DNA of 64,000 nucleotides from JBBROS01 sp965260935 (GTDB lineage Bacteria; Pseudomonadota; Alphaproteobacteria; Acetobacterales; Acetobacteraceae): the NCBI GenBank assembly GCA_965260935.1, contig OZ253374.1, forward strand, positions 3,534,001 through 3,598,000. Direction: 5' to 3'. Under the pieces are notes generated by a model. The model ran no database searches and had not been told where the DNA came from. It worked only from the letters and a program-made list of their open reading frames with translations. Both the position numbers and the translations under genes were made by a program. Of this stretch, positions 19,621-29,472 are shown one piece after another (position 1 is the first letter of the stretch; every line of letters starts with the position of its first letter).

Positions 19621-20808
19621 TCACCGCGCGCCACGGCGCAATTCACTCTCGAGCCCGCGGCTGTAACGGGCCATGACGTAACAGAACACGAAGTAGATCG
19701 CCGCCAGCACCAGGTAGACCTCCGTGCTGTAAGCCCGCCAAGCCGGCTCCGCGAGCGCCACCTTGCCGGACGTCAGCAGGTCAAAGATGCCGATGATCAG
19801 CACCAGCGACGTATCCTTAAAAAAGCCGATGAAGGTGTTGACCAAAGGCGGGATCACCAGCCGCAACGCCTGCGGCAGGATGATGAACCCCGTCTTCTTC
19901 CAATAGCTCAATCCCAGCGCGTCGGCCGCCTCGTATTGTCCCCTCGGCAACGCCTGCAGCCCGCCGCGCACGACCTCTGCGAGGTAAGCGGCCGAGAACA
20001 GGATGAACGCCACTTGCGCCCGCAGCAGCTTGTCCGGGTTAAGCCCTGCCGGCATGAACAGCGGAAACATGACGCTGGCCATGAACAGCAAGGTGATGAG
20101 CGGCACCCCGCGGATCAGTTCGACATACAGCACGCATAGCAGCCTGACCGCGGGAAGCTCGGTCGAACGCCGGCCCAACGCCACCGCCAACGAGAGCGGA
20201 AACGCGAACGCCAAGCCGAACGTCGCCAGGATCAACGTGATCGGCAGCCCGCCCCATTCCCCAACCGGCACGTACTCGAGCCCGAACGCGCCGCCCCACA
20301 TCAGCACGCCGATGGCGGCCAGGACCACGATCCAGATCCCGAACAAGGCCGGGCGCCAGAACGCGCGGACTGCCGACACGGCGTAGAGCCCGATGAACAG
20401 CGCAACCACGATCGCCGGCCGCCACTGCGATTCATAAGGATATCGCCCGAACAGGATGAAGCGCCACTTGTCGGCGATCACGGCCCAGCAAGCCCCGGTT
20501 CCCTGCGCCGCCTGGCAAGCCGCCGTATCCGGCCGCCCGGCAGCGCTTTGAGGCACCGTCCAAACCGCGTTCACCACCGCCCAATCAAAGAACCCGATCA
20601 CCGCCCGCGCGATCAGCACGCCGAGCACGACGGTCGCGATCGACGACCAGACCGATCCGAACAGGTTCTGCCTCAGCCATCCAACCGGCCCGGTTCCCAC
20701 CGCGACTGGCGGCGGCCGGGGCGTCGCGGACGGCGCCGCAGCGATGCCTTCGAGCGACGGAACCGGGTCCCGCGCATCCTCCAGCAGCCTTGCAGTGGTC
20801 TGCGACAT
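19621..20808 (-). CDS. aapM: General L-amino acid ABC transporter permease AapM
   Basis: This is the second permease of the Aap-type polar amino acid transporter. The 395-residue product has a long N-terminal region with several membrane segments, then the HisM-type core: YVELIRGVPLITLLFMASVM, the EAA loop (GLQALPRGQYEAADALGLSYW) and LPQALRLVIPPLVNTFIGF, quoted in parts. The start MSQTTARLLEDA lies two bases after the aapQ stop. The frame is open far upstream, but that reading runs inside aapQ. It pairs with AapQ in the inner membrane. Confidence 0.92.
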   Translation of the reverse strand: MSQTTARLLEDARDPVPSLEGIAAAPSATPRPPPVAVGTGPVGWLRQNLFGSVWSSIATVVLGVLIARAVIGFFDWAVVNAVWTVPQSAAGRPDTAACQAAQGTGACWAVIADKWRFILFGRYPYESQWRPAIVVALFIGLYAVSAVRAFWRPALFGIWIVVLAAIGVLMWGGAFGLEYVPVGEWGGLPITLILATFGLAFAFPLSLAVALGRRSTELPAVRLLCVLYVELIRGVPLITLLFMASVMFPLFMPAGLNPDKLLRAQVAFILFSAAYLAEVVRGGLQALPRGQYEAADALGLSYWKKTGFIILPQALRLVIPPLVNTFIGFFKDTSLVLIIGIFDLLTSGKVALAEPAWRAYSTEVYLVLAAIYFVFCYVMARYSRGLESELRRGAR

Positions 20809-20810
20809 CC

Positions 20811-22022
20811 CTAACGCTCCACTAGTTTGATCCGAGCATTGTACCAGTTCATGAAGAAGCTGATGGACAAGCTGATGACCAGGTAGACCGCCATCGTCAG
20901 CGCGATGCCCTCGATCGCCTGCCCGGTTTGGTTCAGCGTCGTGTTCATGATCGACACCACGTCCTGGAACCCGATCGCCACCGCCAGCGAGCTGTTCTTT
21001 GTCAGGTTCAGGTATTGGCTGGTCATCGGGGGGATGATCACCCGCATCGCTTGCGGCAACACCACCTTGCGCAGGACCGAACCCGGCCGCATCCCCAGCG
21101 CGCCAGCCGCTTCCCACTGCCCTGTCGGCACCGCAAGGATGCCCGACCGCACGATCTCGGCAACATAGGCCGCCGTGTAAAGCGTCAGGCCCAGCAGCAG
21201 CGCCCCGTACTCGGGAGACACGGCGCCGCCGCCATTGATGTTGAACCCGCCCAGTACCGGCACGTCCGGCGTGAACGGCGCGCCCACAACCGCCCAGGCA
21301 ACCAATGGTAACCCAACCAGCAATCCGGTCGCCACCGACCAGGTCGTCGGCCGTACCCCGGTCGCATCCTGCCTCTTGTCGGCCGCCTTGGACCACAAGA
21401 CCAGCCCCGCTACCCCGATCAGGAACGCGGCCAATACCCACCAATACCCAGGCGTCCAATCAAACACCGGGAACTTGATCCCCCGGTTCGACAGGAACAC
21501 CCCCGGCAACGGATGGAACGCTTGCCGCACCGCTGGCAAGGTCTGCAATGCCGAATACCAGAACAGGAGCTGCAACAGCACCGGAATGTCGCGGATCACC
21601 TCGACATAGAAGCCGCACACCTTCGCGATCAGCCAGTTCCTCGACAGCTTGCCGATACCGATCAACGTCCCCAGGATCGTTGTCAGCACGCAGCCGATCA
21701 CCGCCACCTTGAGCGTGTTCAGGATGCCGATCAGCAGCGCCCGGCCGTAGGTGTTGATCGCCGGGTTGTAGGAGATCATGTGCTCGCCGATCGGAATGCC
21801 GGCATTGCGGAACAGGAACGCGAACCCGGTCGTGATCCGCCGCGCCTCAAGGTTCCGGCTGGTGTTGGAAATCAAATACCAAGCAATCGCCGCGACGACG
21901 CCGATGATCAGCGCCTGCCAGACGATGTTGCGGAACCGCGGGTCCGACCACTTGAACTCGAGCCGCCTCTTCGGCGCCGTTCGTGCCGGCTGCAGCCTAG
22001 GGTCAATCGTCGCATCTGACAT
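20811..22022 (-). CDS. aapQ: General L-amino acid ABC transporter permease AapQ
   Basis: AapQ forms the translocation channel with AapM. The 403-residue length fits AapQ-type permeases, longer than simple HisQ forms. The core has YVEVIRDIPVLLQLLFWYSAL, the coupling loop VPTGQWEAAGALGM and LPQAMRVIIPPMTSQYLNLT. The ATG is preceded by AAGGA seven bases upstream. The gene follows aapJ after 137 bases that contain a hairpin with a U-rich tail, suggesting lower expression of the permeases than of the binding protein. Confidence 0.93.
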   Translation of the reverse strand: MSDATIDPRLQPARTAPKRRLEFKWSDPRFRNIVWQALIIGVVAAIAWYLISNTSRNLEARRITTGFAFLFRNAGIPIGEHMISYNPAINTYGRALLIGILNTLKVAVIGCVLTTILGTLIGIGKLSRNWLIAKVCGFYVEVIRDIPVLLQLLFWYSALQTLPAVRQAFHPLPGVFLSNRGIKFPVFDWTPGYWWVLAAFLIGVAGLVLWSKAADKRQDATGVRPTTWSVATGLLVGLPLVAWAVVGAPFTPDVPVLGGFNINGGGAVSPEYGALLLGLTLYTAAYVAEIVRSGILAVPTGQWEAAGALGMRPGSVLRKVVLPQAMRVIIPPMTSQYLNLTKNSSLAVAIGFQDVVSIMNTTLNQTGQAIEGIALTMAVYLVISLSISFFMNWYNARIKLVER

Positions 22023-22108
22023 CCATCGGTCCTTTCAACTCCGGCCAACCGGGATCGAACCACGTTATGCAAATGCCGTGCAAACCCAAATCCGATACGG
22101 ATCTCATA

Positions 22109-22143
22109 AAGAAAATGGGCCGCCCTGTTTCCAGAACGGCCCA
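22109..22143 (-). terminator. Attenuator-like hairpin between aapJ and aapQ
   Basis: On the minus strand a TGGGCCG/CGGCCCA stem (7 bp, with a further small CTG/CAG pairing inside the loop) is followed by TTTTCTTT. It lies 17 bases after the aapJ stop and before aapQ. This is the form of a leaky intrinsic terminator that would give excess binding protein over permease. Confidence 0.7.
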
Positions 22144-22159
22144 GTTTCTCAGCACATGG

Positions 22160-23194
22160 TCAACGGAACGGAGGCGGATAGTGTAGCCCGCCCTTGTCCC
22201 AAAGATTGTTCACCCCACGCGGGATGCCGAGCGGCGTGATGTCGCGGTCATAGATCTCGCCGTAGTTGCCCACTGTCTTGATGACATTCACGACCCAATC
22301 GTTGCTGATGCCGAGCGCCTTGCCCAAGTCGCCGTCCTTGCCCAACAAGCGCTTGATAGTCGGGTCCTCGGACGTTTTCTCCATTTCCGCCACGTTCTTC
22401 TGCGTTATCCCAGACTCCTCCGCCTGGAACAACGCGAACAACGACCAGCGAGCCACGTCGAAGAACTTGTCGTCGCCTTTGCGGACCATGATTCCCAATG
22501 GCTCTTTGCTGATGATCTCCGGCAGTAAGACCTGCTCATCCGCTTTTGCCCCCTGCTGCGAACGGAATGAGGCGAGCCCTGACATGTCGGTGGAATACGA
22601 GTCGCACCGCCCGGAAAGATAGGTGTTCTGAATCTCGCTTAGATCTTGGATCAGGATTGGCGTGAACTTCATGCCATTCTTACGGAAATAGTCCGCGATC
22701 GCGAGCTCGGTGCTGGTGCCGGGCTGAACGCAAATCGTGGCCCCGTCCAGGTCCTTGGCCGACTTCACACCAAGGCTCTTCTTCACTATGAACCCGGTGC
22801 CGTCGTAAAAATTGACGCCCGCGAACTCGAGCCCTAGGTTCGCCTCACGCCCCAAAGTCCAGGTCGTGCTGCGGACCAAGATGTCGACTTCGCCCGACTG
22901 CAACGCCGTGAACCGGTTCGTGGTCGTCAACGGCACGAACCTGATCTTATTGCCGTCGCCTAGGATCGCCGCAGCCACGGCCCGGCACGTGTCGGCATCG
23001 ATCCCCTGCATCACGCCCTTGCTGTCAGGCAGCGAGAACCCAGCCACCGAACCCGCAACCCCGCATACCATCTGTCCGCGCGATTTAATGTTGTCGATCG
23101 TTGCCGACCCGCTTCCCTGTGCGTTCGCCGGGCTGGCGAGCGCCACCGCTCCCGCCAGCAGCGCCGCAGCTCCGAGCGCAAATCCAAACTTCAT
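22160..23194 (-). CDS. aapJ: General L-amino acid ABC transporter substrate-binding protein
   Basis: AapJ is the periplasmic receptor of the transporter. The 344-residue precursor begins with a signal peptide MKFGFALGAAALLAGAVALA cleaved near ANAQ. The family-3 binding fold shows MVCGVAGSVAGFSLPDSKG, CRAVAAAILGD, the VDILVRSTTWTLGREA ligand-site region and a GATICVQPGTSTEL hinge segment. The start is preceded by AGGAGG ten bases upstream. It is the first and probably most expressed gene of the operon; the promoter should lie in 23195-23343. Confidence 0.94.
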   Translation of the reverse strand: MKFGFALGAAALLAGAVALASPANAQGSGSATIDNIKSRGQMVCGVAGSVAGFSLPDSKGVMQGIDADTCRAVAAAILGDGNKIRFVPLTTTNRFTALQSGEVDILVRSTTWTLGREANLGLEFAGVNFYDGTGFIVKKSLGVKSAKDLDGATICVQPGTSTELAIADYFRKNGMKFTPILIQDLSEIQNTYLSGRCDSYSTDMSGLASFRSQQGAKADEQVLLPEIISKEPLGIMVRKGDDKFFDVARWSLFALFQAEESGITQKNVAEMEKTSEDPTIKRLLGKDGDLGKALGISNDWVVNVIKTVGNYGEIYDRDITPLGIPRGVNNLWDKGGLHYPPPFR

Positions 23195-23343
23195 ATACCA
23201 AAATCCTCCTGGTTTCGAACGGGCCTGCATCCCGCGGTGGGCTGCAATGTGCTGGCTGCAAGGCAGAAGATCAACCCACCGTGAAACCTCCGCGTTGCGC
23301 CACAGCCTTGCCCCTGACTCTGCCGCTCTTGTAATCCTTTGTC

Positions 23344-23760
23344 ATGCTCCATCTCGCCAAACTCGCCGTCGGCATCCGCGACATCGCCCACCTTCGCCGC
23401 GCCCAGGCAGCCCGCGTCAAGGCGAACCCGTCTCTCCGCCATTATACCCGCAATATCCCCCGCCGCGCGGCCGAAGTGCTGGAGGGCGGCAGCATTTATT
23501 GGGTCGTCGCCGGCGCCATCCTCGTTCGGCAACGTATTCTCGACATCGCCGAAGACCGCTGGGATGACGGCTCCCGTTGCGCTGCACTGACGCTCAACCC
23601 GGCTCTGGTCCAAACCGAAGGCCAGCCCACACGGGCGTTCCAAGGCTGGCGCTACCTGGAACCTGCCGACGCCCCGCCCGACATCGCCGAGCACGGCTTA
23701 ACGCCGAACTCGATGCCCCCCGCCCTGCGCAGCCAGCTTCGAGCATTGTGCTTGCTCTAA
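23344..23760 (+). CDS. DUF1489 family protein
   Basis: A 138-residue soluble protein of the DUF1489 family, conserved in alphaproteobacteria and of unknown function. The family pattern is clear: MLHLAKLAVGIRDIAHLRRA at the start, RNIPRRAAEVLEGGSIYWV in the middle, LVRQRILDI and the FQGWRYLEPADAPPD near the C-terminus. It is divergent from aapJ (149 bases apart) and convergent with the GMC oxidoreductase gene. No catalytic motif is apparent. Confidence 0.88.
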   Translation: MLHLAKLAVGIRDIAHLRRAQAARVKANPSLRHYTRNIPRRAAEVLEGGSIYWVVAGAILVRQRILDIAEDRWDDGSRCAALTLNPALVQTEGQPTRAFQGWRYLEPADAPPDIAEHGLTPNSMPPALRSQLRALCLL

Positions 23761-23824
23761 GCTCAGCATCGGCAAACCGGCAAATCGACCGCGCTCGCCC
23801 GGCCAAAAACATCGTCTCGTGAAC

Positions 23825-25456
23825 TCAGGCGGTCTCCAATGTTGCTGCCGGCACCGTCAAGGGCTCGCGTCCCCGCTCAGGCACCACCTGCTTGATGGTG
23901 TCGGCAAGCCGGATTGCCAGGGCCACGATCGTCTGCGTTGGATTTGCATGGCCGGCGGTCGGGAACACTGAGCTACCGCAGACGTAAAGCCCGGCGATGC
24001 CATGCACCTGTCCGTTCCGGTTAACAACGCCACGGCTCGGCTGATCGGCCATTCGCGTCGTCCCGATCGGGTGCGCGTTGTCCTTGAATTCCGCCGGGAA
24101 GCCGCTCCCGTCGGCCACCCACGGCTCCAACACGGGCGGCCGAAGCCCCTGGCGGCCAACGGCCTCCCCGACCAGTTCGCCCAAGCGGCGGAACGTGCGC
24201 TGCTCGTCCTCGTTGACCCGCCAGTCGACGATTGAGGTCGGCACGCCCAGCCGATCGGTACGGTCGGACAGCATAACGCGACTCTGCGGATCTGGACGCT
24301 GTTCGACGATGCACGAGAGCTTGAGTTGCAACACCTTCCGAGGAAGCCCGCTGCGCTGGACCAGGTGGCGATGAACCCCCGTTGCCAGCAGTCCAAGGTT
24401 GCGCGCAACCGCCGAGCCATCGCGCCGCAGCGAGCCTTTGCCGCGCATCAGGCGCTTCAACGCGCTCCAGGGGTCGTCATGCGTGATGATTTCGGTCAGC
24501 CAACATGCAGCGTTGAGCAGCCCTTCCTCGCGCTGCACGATCGGGTTGAGGCGAAGCCCCTGGCAGAACAGGTGGCTGCCTGCGGATGATTTGACATTGT
24601 GCAGCGTGAAGTATCGTCGAAGCTGGCTATACTGCCCAATGTCGAATGTAGCGGCTGAACCGCGCGGATGGTCCATCAGGAAGCGGCCGACAAGATCGTG
24701 GCCGTTGCCCAGCCCGGCCGGTGCCTGCCGGTTGGAAGCCAACAGCAGCCGGGCGTTTTCGATCCCGCCGGCACACAGCACGATGGTCGGCGCCTTGATC
24801 GTCCAGCGCCGGCCATCCGGAGACGCCGCCTCGACCGACTCGACGCTATTGGCAGCCGAATTGACGTTGATGTGCGTAACGGTCGCGTTCGTCAGCACGC
24901 GCGTGCCTGCCGCCGGACTGGACCGAAGCGCGCGCCCGAAATGCATCGGATCGAGCCGCCTTTCGCCATCGCGGCTGTATTGCCAAAAAAACGGCAGCAA
25001 CGTGTCCGACTCGATCGCCGCTGTCGGGCGCGTTCGCCGGGCCAGGCGCCAGAAATCGGCGCCTTCGTAGCCAGCGCCCACACCCAGGCCGAGATGGGCA
25101 GCCGCACGGCGGTGATAGGGGTGCAGGTCAGCCGGCCCGAGCGGCCAGCCGGAATATGGCACCCAGGGACGGGCCTCGTAATCGATGGCGTCGAACGGAA
25201 CGCATCGGCCCGTCCACAAAGCCGACGCGCCGCCCAGCACCCGGGGGCGCGTCAGTGATTGGTCCTCTGACCGAGGCCAGCCAATACTCTCGGTCTCGCT
25301 CAAAGCGTCTACGGAAGGCTGAGCGTCGATCCCACCACTCTCCAGCAGCAAAATGCGCAGCCCGGAACCGGACAGTTCTCGAACCAACGTGACGCCCGCG
25401 GGACCGCTACCGACTACGCACACGTCCGCTTCAATCACCCTGCCGAAAGGCAGCAT
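23825..25456 (-). CDS. GMC family FAD-dependent oxidoreductase
   Basis: A 543-residue glucose-methanol-choline oxidoreductase. The N-terminal dinucleotide fold ADVCVVGSGPAGVTLVRELS binds FAD, followed by a second FAD contact (LLLESGG) and TIVLCAGGIENARLLLAS. The C-terminus has GLYVCGSSVFPTAGHANPTQ, with the conserved active-site His in AGHANPTQTI. It is shorter than choline oxidases and resembles the cytoplasmic sugar/alcohol dehydrogenase subgroup; the substrate is unknown. An upstream in-frame TTG at 25477 would add seven residues, and no strong ribosome-binding site decides the start. It appears monocistronic. Confidence 0.85.
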   Translation of the reverse strand: MLPFGRVIEADVCVVGSGPAGVTLVRELSGSGLRILLLESGGIDAQPSVDALSETESIGWPRSEDQSLTRPRVLGGASALWTGRCVPFDAIDYEARPWVPYSGWPLGPADLHPYHRRAAAHLGLGVGAGYEGADFWRLARRTRPTAAIESDTLLPFFWQYSRDGERRLDPMHFGRALRSSPAAGTRVLTNATVTHINVNSAANSVESVEAASPDGRRWTIKAPTIVLCAGGIENARLLLASNRQAPAGLGNGHDLVGRFLMDHPRGSAATFDIGQYSQLRRYFTLHNVKSSAGSHLFCQGLRLNPIVQREEGLLNAACWLTEIITHDDPWSALKRLMRGKGSLRRDGSAVARNLGLLATGVHRHLVQRSGLPRKVLQLKLSCIVEQRPDPQSRVMLSDRTDRLGVPTSIVDWRVNEDEQRTFRRLGELVGEAVGRQGLRPPVLEPWVADGSGFPAEFKDNAHPIGTTRMADQPSRGVVNRNGQVHGIAGLYVCGSSVFPTAGHANPTQTIVALAIRLADTIKQVVPERGREPLTVPAATLETA

Positions 25457-25877
25457 CTGAATGTTGACAATATCCAACTCGGCCTCACTCAGAGCCTAGA
25501 GATCGAAACAACACGCATGGCTCCGGTCGAAAACCGAATCCCGCATCAGAACAGGAAAGTCGTTATTTCCTATTTACGACTAAGATGCATTATTACGACA
25601 TCAAAAAGAAATTTTCAAGCGATTTATGAAATGTCAGGCTTGGCTCCGGCTTGCAGGCCATGCGGCGTGAACGAAGGCACGTTCAGACCGTATTCGCAAC
25701 ATTCTTATACAACGATTTTCGTCCGCACCACAGCCTATCGAGGGCCTGCCCAGCGCTGTGACGTTTCTGCCACGTAACCCGGCCTATAAGCAGCCATCTT
25801 CCAAACTGAACCTTGCAAAACCGGAGAGCAGCCTCGGCGAAAAGCATCTCGGCAAAGGCGCTCGGATTGCCGAAGCC
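25457..25877. other. Intergenic, AT-richer, no supported gene
   Basis: This 421-base gap lies between the start of the GMC gene and the end of hmgA. The part at 25550-25640 is clearly AT-richer than the surroundings and probably carries the GMC promoter. An 86-codon plus-strand frame (25517-25777) has no convincing composition or ribosome-binding site, so I do not call it. Confidence 0.5.
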
Positions 25878-27230
25878 TCAACGCCGGGTCGGATCGAAAT
25901 GCCTGACCAGGGTGCCGCCATAGGACGCGTATCCCGCTTGCAGCCCCGCATCGGCGGCAGCGAACTGAGTGAGATGCTGCGGGAACCGGGTCTCGAACAT
26001 GAAAGCCAGCGTGCCTTCCAGCTTATGCGGCGCGAGCTCCGCCTCGCTCGCCTTCTCGAACGAGGCAAGGTCCGGTCCGTGCGGCAGCATCATATTATGT
26101 AAGCTGGCGCCGCCAGGCGCGAAGCCGCCGCCCGTCTTGGCATCATACGTGCCATAAACCAGGCCCATGAACTCGCTCATGACGTTCATATGATACCAAG
26201 GCGGTCGGAACGTATCCTCCGCTACCAGCCAGCGGTCGGAGAACAGGACGAAATCGACGTTCGCAGTCCCTGGCGTCTCCGATGGCGCGGTCAGGACCGT
26301 GAAGATGGACGGATCGGCATGGTCGAATAGCACGGGACCAACCGGCGAATACTTCCGTAAATCGTATTTGTAAGGCGCGTAATTGCCATGCCATGCGACA
26401 ACGTCGAGCGGCGAATGTTCGATCTCCGCCACATGCAGCGCCCCGCCCCACTTCACGATCAGCCGCGATGGTCCGTCATAGTCTTCATAGGCCGCGACAG
26501 GGGTCAGGAAGTCACGCGGGTTCGCCAGGCAATTGGCGCCGATCGGTCCCCGCTCCGGCAGGGTGAACGCGCCGCCGTAATTCTCGCAGACATAGCCGCG
26601 CGCCGCCCCGCCGCGCAGTTCGGCGCGGAACTTCACCCCGCGCGGGATGACGCAGATCTCGCCGGGTTCGGCATCGATCAGGCCAAACTCGGTGGCGAAG
26701 CGCACGCCGCCCTGCTGCGGCACGATCAGCATTTCTGCGTCGGCGTTGTAAAAATACTCATCCTGCATCGAGCGGGTGGCAACATAGACGTGCGCGCCCA
26801 TCCCGGCCTGAGCGCCGGCATCGCCTGCCGTCGTCATCGTCCTCATGCCCTCGATGAACGACAGCGGCTCGGACGGGATCGCGACCGGGTCCCAGCGAAC
26901 CGGCGCGATCGGCGTCTCCGCCTCAGTCGCGGGGGCAGTGCGCCACAACCTATTGCCAGTCTTCCGGAACGTGCCCCAGTTCGCCACCGTCGGACGGATC
27001 CGGTAAAGCCAGCTCCGCTCGTTGGCAACGCGCGGCGCGGTGAACGGCGAGCCGGACACCTGCTCGGCGTAAAGGCCATACGGGCAGCGCTGCGGCGAAT
27101 TCCGGCCTCGCGGCAGCGCGCCGGGCAAGACCTCGGTTTCGAACCCGTTGCCGAAACCCGACATGTACCCCGGCGTGATGCCGGCGCCCCCGGCCTCGGA
27201 TGAGAGGCTGGATGGAGCATGGACGTTCAT
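25878..27230 (-). CDS. hmgA: Homogentisate 1,2-dioxygenase
   Basis: HmgA is the non-heme Fe(II) ring-opening enzyme that converts homogentisate to maleylacetoacetate in Phe/Tyr catabolism. The 450-residue product has YMSGFGNGFETEVLPGALP at the N-terminus, and the C-terminal cupin carries the iron-binding His/Glu in PPWYHMNVMSEFMG and a further His in GGASLHNMMLPHGPD. GGAGG stands eight bases before the chosen ATG. The gene is alone: no fahA or maiA neighbour is present, so the rest of the pathway lies elsewhere. Confidence 0.96.
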   Translation of the reverse strand: MNVHAPSSLSSEAGGAGITPGYMSGFGNGFETEVLPGALPRGRNSPQRCPYGLYAEQVSGSPFTAPRVANERSWLYRIRPTVANWGTFRKTGNRLWRTAPATEAETPIAPVRWDPVAIPSEPLSFIEGMRTMTTAGDAGAQAGMGAHVYVATRSMQDEYFYNADAEMLIVPQQGGVRFATEFGLIDAEPGEICVIPRGVKFRAELRGGAARGYVCENYGGAFTLPERGPIGANCLANPRDFLTPVAAYEDYDGPSRLIVKWGGALHVAEIEHSPLDVVAWHGNYAPYKYDLRKYSPVGPVLFDHADPSIFTVLTAPSETPGTANVDFVLFSDRWLVAEDTFRPPWYHMNVMSEFMGLVYGTYDAKTGGGFAPGGASLHNMMLPHGPDLASFEKASEAELAPHKLEGTLAFMFETRFPQHLTQFAAADAGLQAGYASYGGTLVRHFDPTRR

Positions 27231-27267
27231 GGCCTGGCCCTCCGTTGCCAGCCCAGTATAGGCAGGC

Positions 27268-29472
27268 TCAGGTGGCGGCGACCACCCGCACATGCCCCTC
27301 GCCGTCCCGCTCCAGCACGCTTACCGCCACCTCGCCCGCCGTGCGGGTGACATGCACGCTCACCCTCGCCCCCCCGAGCGCCAGGTTACGGAGCGTAAGG
27401 TTGTCCAGGAACTGCGGCAATTGCGGGCGATCGAACGCGACGGTGCGGGAGGCCGGGTCGAAGCTCAATCCAAGGCAGGCCTGAACTAGCGCGGGCAATG
27501 CGGCCGCGGCCCAGGCCTGGGGCGAGCACGCCACCGGATACGACGTCGGCCCTTGCGTCGGGCGTCGGCGGAAACCGCAGAACAGCTCGGGCAGGCGGCG
27601 CAGGTCCATGGCGCCCGCGGCGGTGTAGAGCGCCTCCAGCACCCGGACCGCTTCATCCCTGAGACCGATCCTGGACATGCCCAGCGCGATCACCGCGTTG
27701 TCGTGCGGCCAAATCGAGCCGTTGTGATACGACATCGGATTATACCGCGCCTCGTCCGCCGCGAGCGTACGGATGCCCCACCCGGTAAACATATTGGCCT
27801 GCATCATCCCGGCCGCCACGCGCCGCGCCCTCTCCGCACCGGCAATCCCGGTGATCAACAGATGCCCGGCGTTGGAGGACCGGACCTCGCAGCGCCTGCC
27901 CTCCCCGTCGAGCGCCAGGGCATAGGTGCCGAGCCGCTCGCACCAGAATTTGTCTTCGAACGCGGCCCGCAGCCGTTCAGCCTTCTCCAGAAGGGATTGC
28001 GCCCGGACATCAAGCCCGAGTTGCCGGGCGATCGCTGCCCCAGCACGCCGGGCTGCGAACACGTAGCCCTGCACTTCGCAAAGTTTAATGGCGCCACGCG
28101 CAAGCGTCCCGTCGGCGTGGGAGATGGAGTCGTAGCTGTCTTTCCAGCCTTGGTTGGCCAGCCCGTCCTCGCTGCTGCGGTGATAGCCGACGAAACCGTC
28201 CGTGTCCGCCCGGCGGTCGATCCAGGTAAGCGCCAGCTCGATCTGCGGCCACAGCGCCTTCAGCGTCGCCATATCCCCTGTGCGCTCAAGATAGGCCCCA
28301 GCCAGCATGACGAACAGCGGCGTCGAATCGACGCTGCCGTAGTAGCGGCGGAACGGCACCTCGCGCAGCTCCGCCATCTCGCCGCCCCTGGTCTCATGCA
28401 GGATCTTGCCCGGTTCGGCCTCGGCGGACGGGTCGAACGCGGTTGCCTGCTCGTGCGCCAGGTATCGCAGCACGCCAGCCGCCATCGCCGGGTCGAGCGC
28501 CAAGGACAGCAACGCCGTGATCAGCGCATCGCGCCCGAAAGCGGTGCTGAACCACGGGATGCCGGCATAGGGATAAGGCCCGGTTGGCTTGTCGGTGACG
28601 AGCATGCGCAGGTCGCTGGCGCAGCGGCGCATCGTCTCGTCGAACTCCTCCTGCGTCGAGCCGATCTCGGCAGCACGGGCCGCGCTGGCACGCAGCCGGC
28701 GCTTGGTTCGCACGTAGGCGGCAAGGAACTGCGCGCGGGGCCGGGCCGCATCCCCGCCCCGGGCGGCACAAGTGGCGGCACAGGCGATGTTGACGAAAAT
28801 GCTTGTCCGGACGCGCGGCTCCAGATCGAGGACGAACGCCGCCGCGTTGTTGGTCAGAAATTGCGGCGACGGCTCGAACGTCAGACACGTCGAGCGGTCC
28901 TGACCGTCGAGGCCGCGGTAGGATAAAGTGACGCCGTCCTCCCCGATTACGGCTGGCAACCGCTCGCCGCGCCGCTCGCGCCTCATCCCGCGCACCTCGA
29001 ACACGTCGGCGAAATCCGCGTCGAACCGCAGTTCCAGCCGCACCCGGCGGCGCGAGAACGCGAAATTGCGCACCGCAAACCGCGCGTGGCACGAGGCCTC
29101 GCCCAGGAACATCGACCGCTGGACATGGATCACGCCATGGTCAAGGTCGGCCTCGCCGAACTGGTCGGCAGTGCCGTTCGTCACATCCGACGTGAGCATC
29201 ACGCTGTCGGACCCGAGTGTGGAACTCAGCAGCAGCGGACGGGCGCCGTTCAAGGTCAGGTCAAACCGCGACAGATGCCTCGTGTCCCGATAATAAAGCC
29301 CATCGGTGCCGCCCGCCACCGAAAGCAAATCGCCGTCATGGTCGAACACCGCGAACGTGTCGCCGTTCTTGATCGTGCGGTAGCGGCGCTCCTGCAGCGA
29401 AACGGTCGCGGCGACGGAGAATGGCTCTGGCGCGTGATGATCCTGATCGGAGGGGCTGACGGCGACATTCAT
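27268..29472 (-). CDS. Amylo-alpha-1,6-glucosidase-like (glycogen debranching type) protein
   Basis: A 734-residue cytoplasmic protein with the N-terminal domain of bacterial glycogen-debranching-like glucosidases (TIKNGDTFAVFDHDGDLLSV, GLYYRDTRHLSRFDLTLNG) and a C-terminal (alpha/alpha)6 catalytic barrel. The barrel shows AGIPWFSTAFGRDALITALL with a likely catalytic acid region, GWKDSYDSISHADG and NPMSYHNGSIWPHDNAVIAL. Such proteins are predicted to act on alpha-1,6 branches or other storage oligosaccharides. The gene ends 37 bases upstream of hmgA on the same strand. Exact substrate is not established for many members. Confidence 0.86.
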   Translation of the reverse strand: MNVAVSPSDQDHHAPEPFSVAATVSLQERRYRTIKNGDTFAVFDHDGDLLSVAGGTDGLYYRDTRHLSRFDLTLNGARPLLLSSTLGSDSVMLTSDVTNGTADQFGEADLDHGVIHVQRSMFLGEASCHARFAVRNFAFSRRRVRLELRFDADFADVFEVRGMRRERRGERLPAVIGEDGVTLSYRGLDGQDRSTCLTFEPSPQFLTNNAAAFVLDLEPRVRTSIFVNIACAATCAARGGDAARPRAQFLAAYVRTKRRLRASAARAAEIGSTQEEFDETMRRCASDLRMLVTDKPTGPYPYAGIPWFSTAFGRDALITALLSLALDPAMAAGVLRYLAHEQATAFDPSAEAEPGKILHETRGGEMAELREVPFRRYYGSVDSTPLFVMLAGAYLERTGDMATLKALWPQIELALTWIDRRADTDGFVGYHRSSEDGLANQGWKDSYDSISHADGTLARGAIKLCEVQGYVFAARRAGAAIARQLGLDVRAQSLLEKAERLRAAFEDKFWCERLGTYALALDGEGRRCEVRSSNAGHLLITGIAGAERARRVAAGMMQANMFTGWGIRTLAADEARYNPMSYHNGSIWPHDNAVIALGMSRIGLRDEAVRVLEALYTAAGAMDLRRLPELFCGFRRRPTQGPTSYPVACSPQAWAAAALPALVQACLGLSFDPASRTVAFDRPQLPQFLDNLTLRNLALGGARVSVHVTRTAGEVAVSVLERDGEGHVRVVAAT

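Noticed and set aside
22035..22080. tRNA-like GGTTCGATCCCGG on the minus strand upstream of aapQ
   Set aside because: The bases flanking the TTCGATC loop do not pair as a T stem and no acceptor or anticodon arm can be built.
25517..25777. 86-codon plus-strand frame between the GMC and hmgA genes
   Set aside because: No ribosome-binding site, low-GC third positions unlike local genes and no recognisable features.
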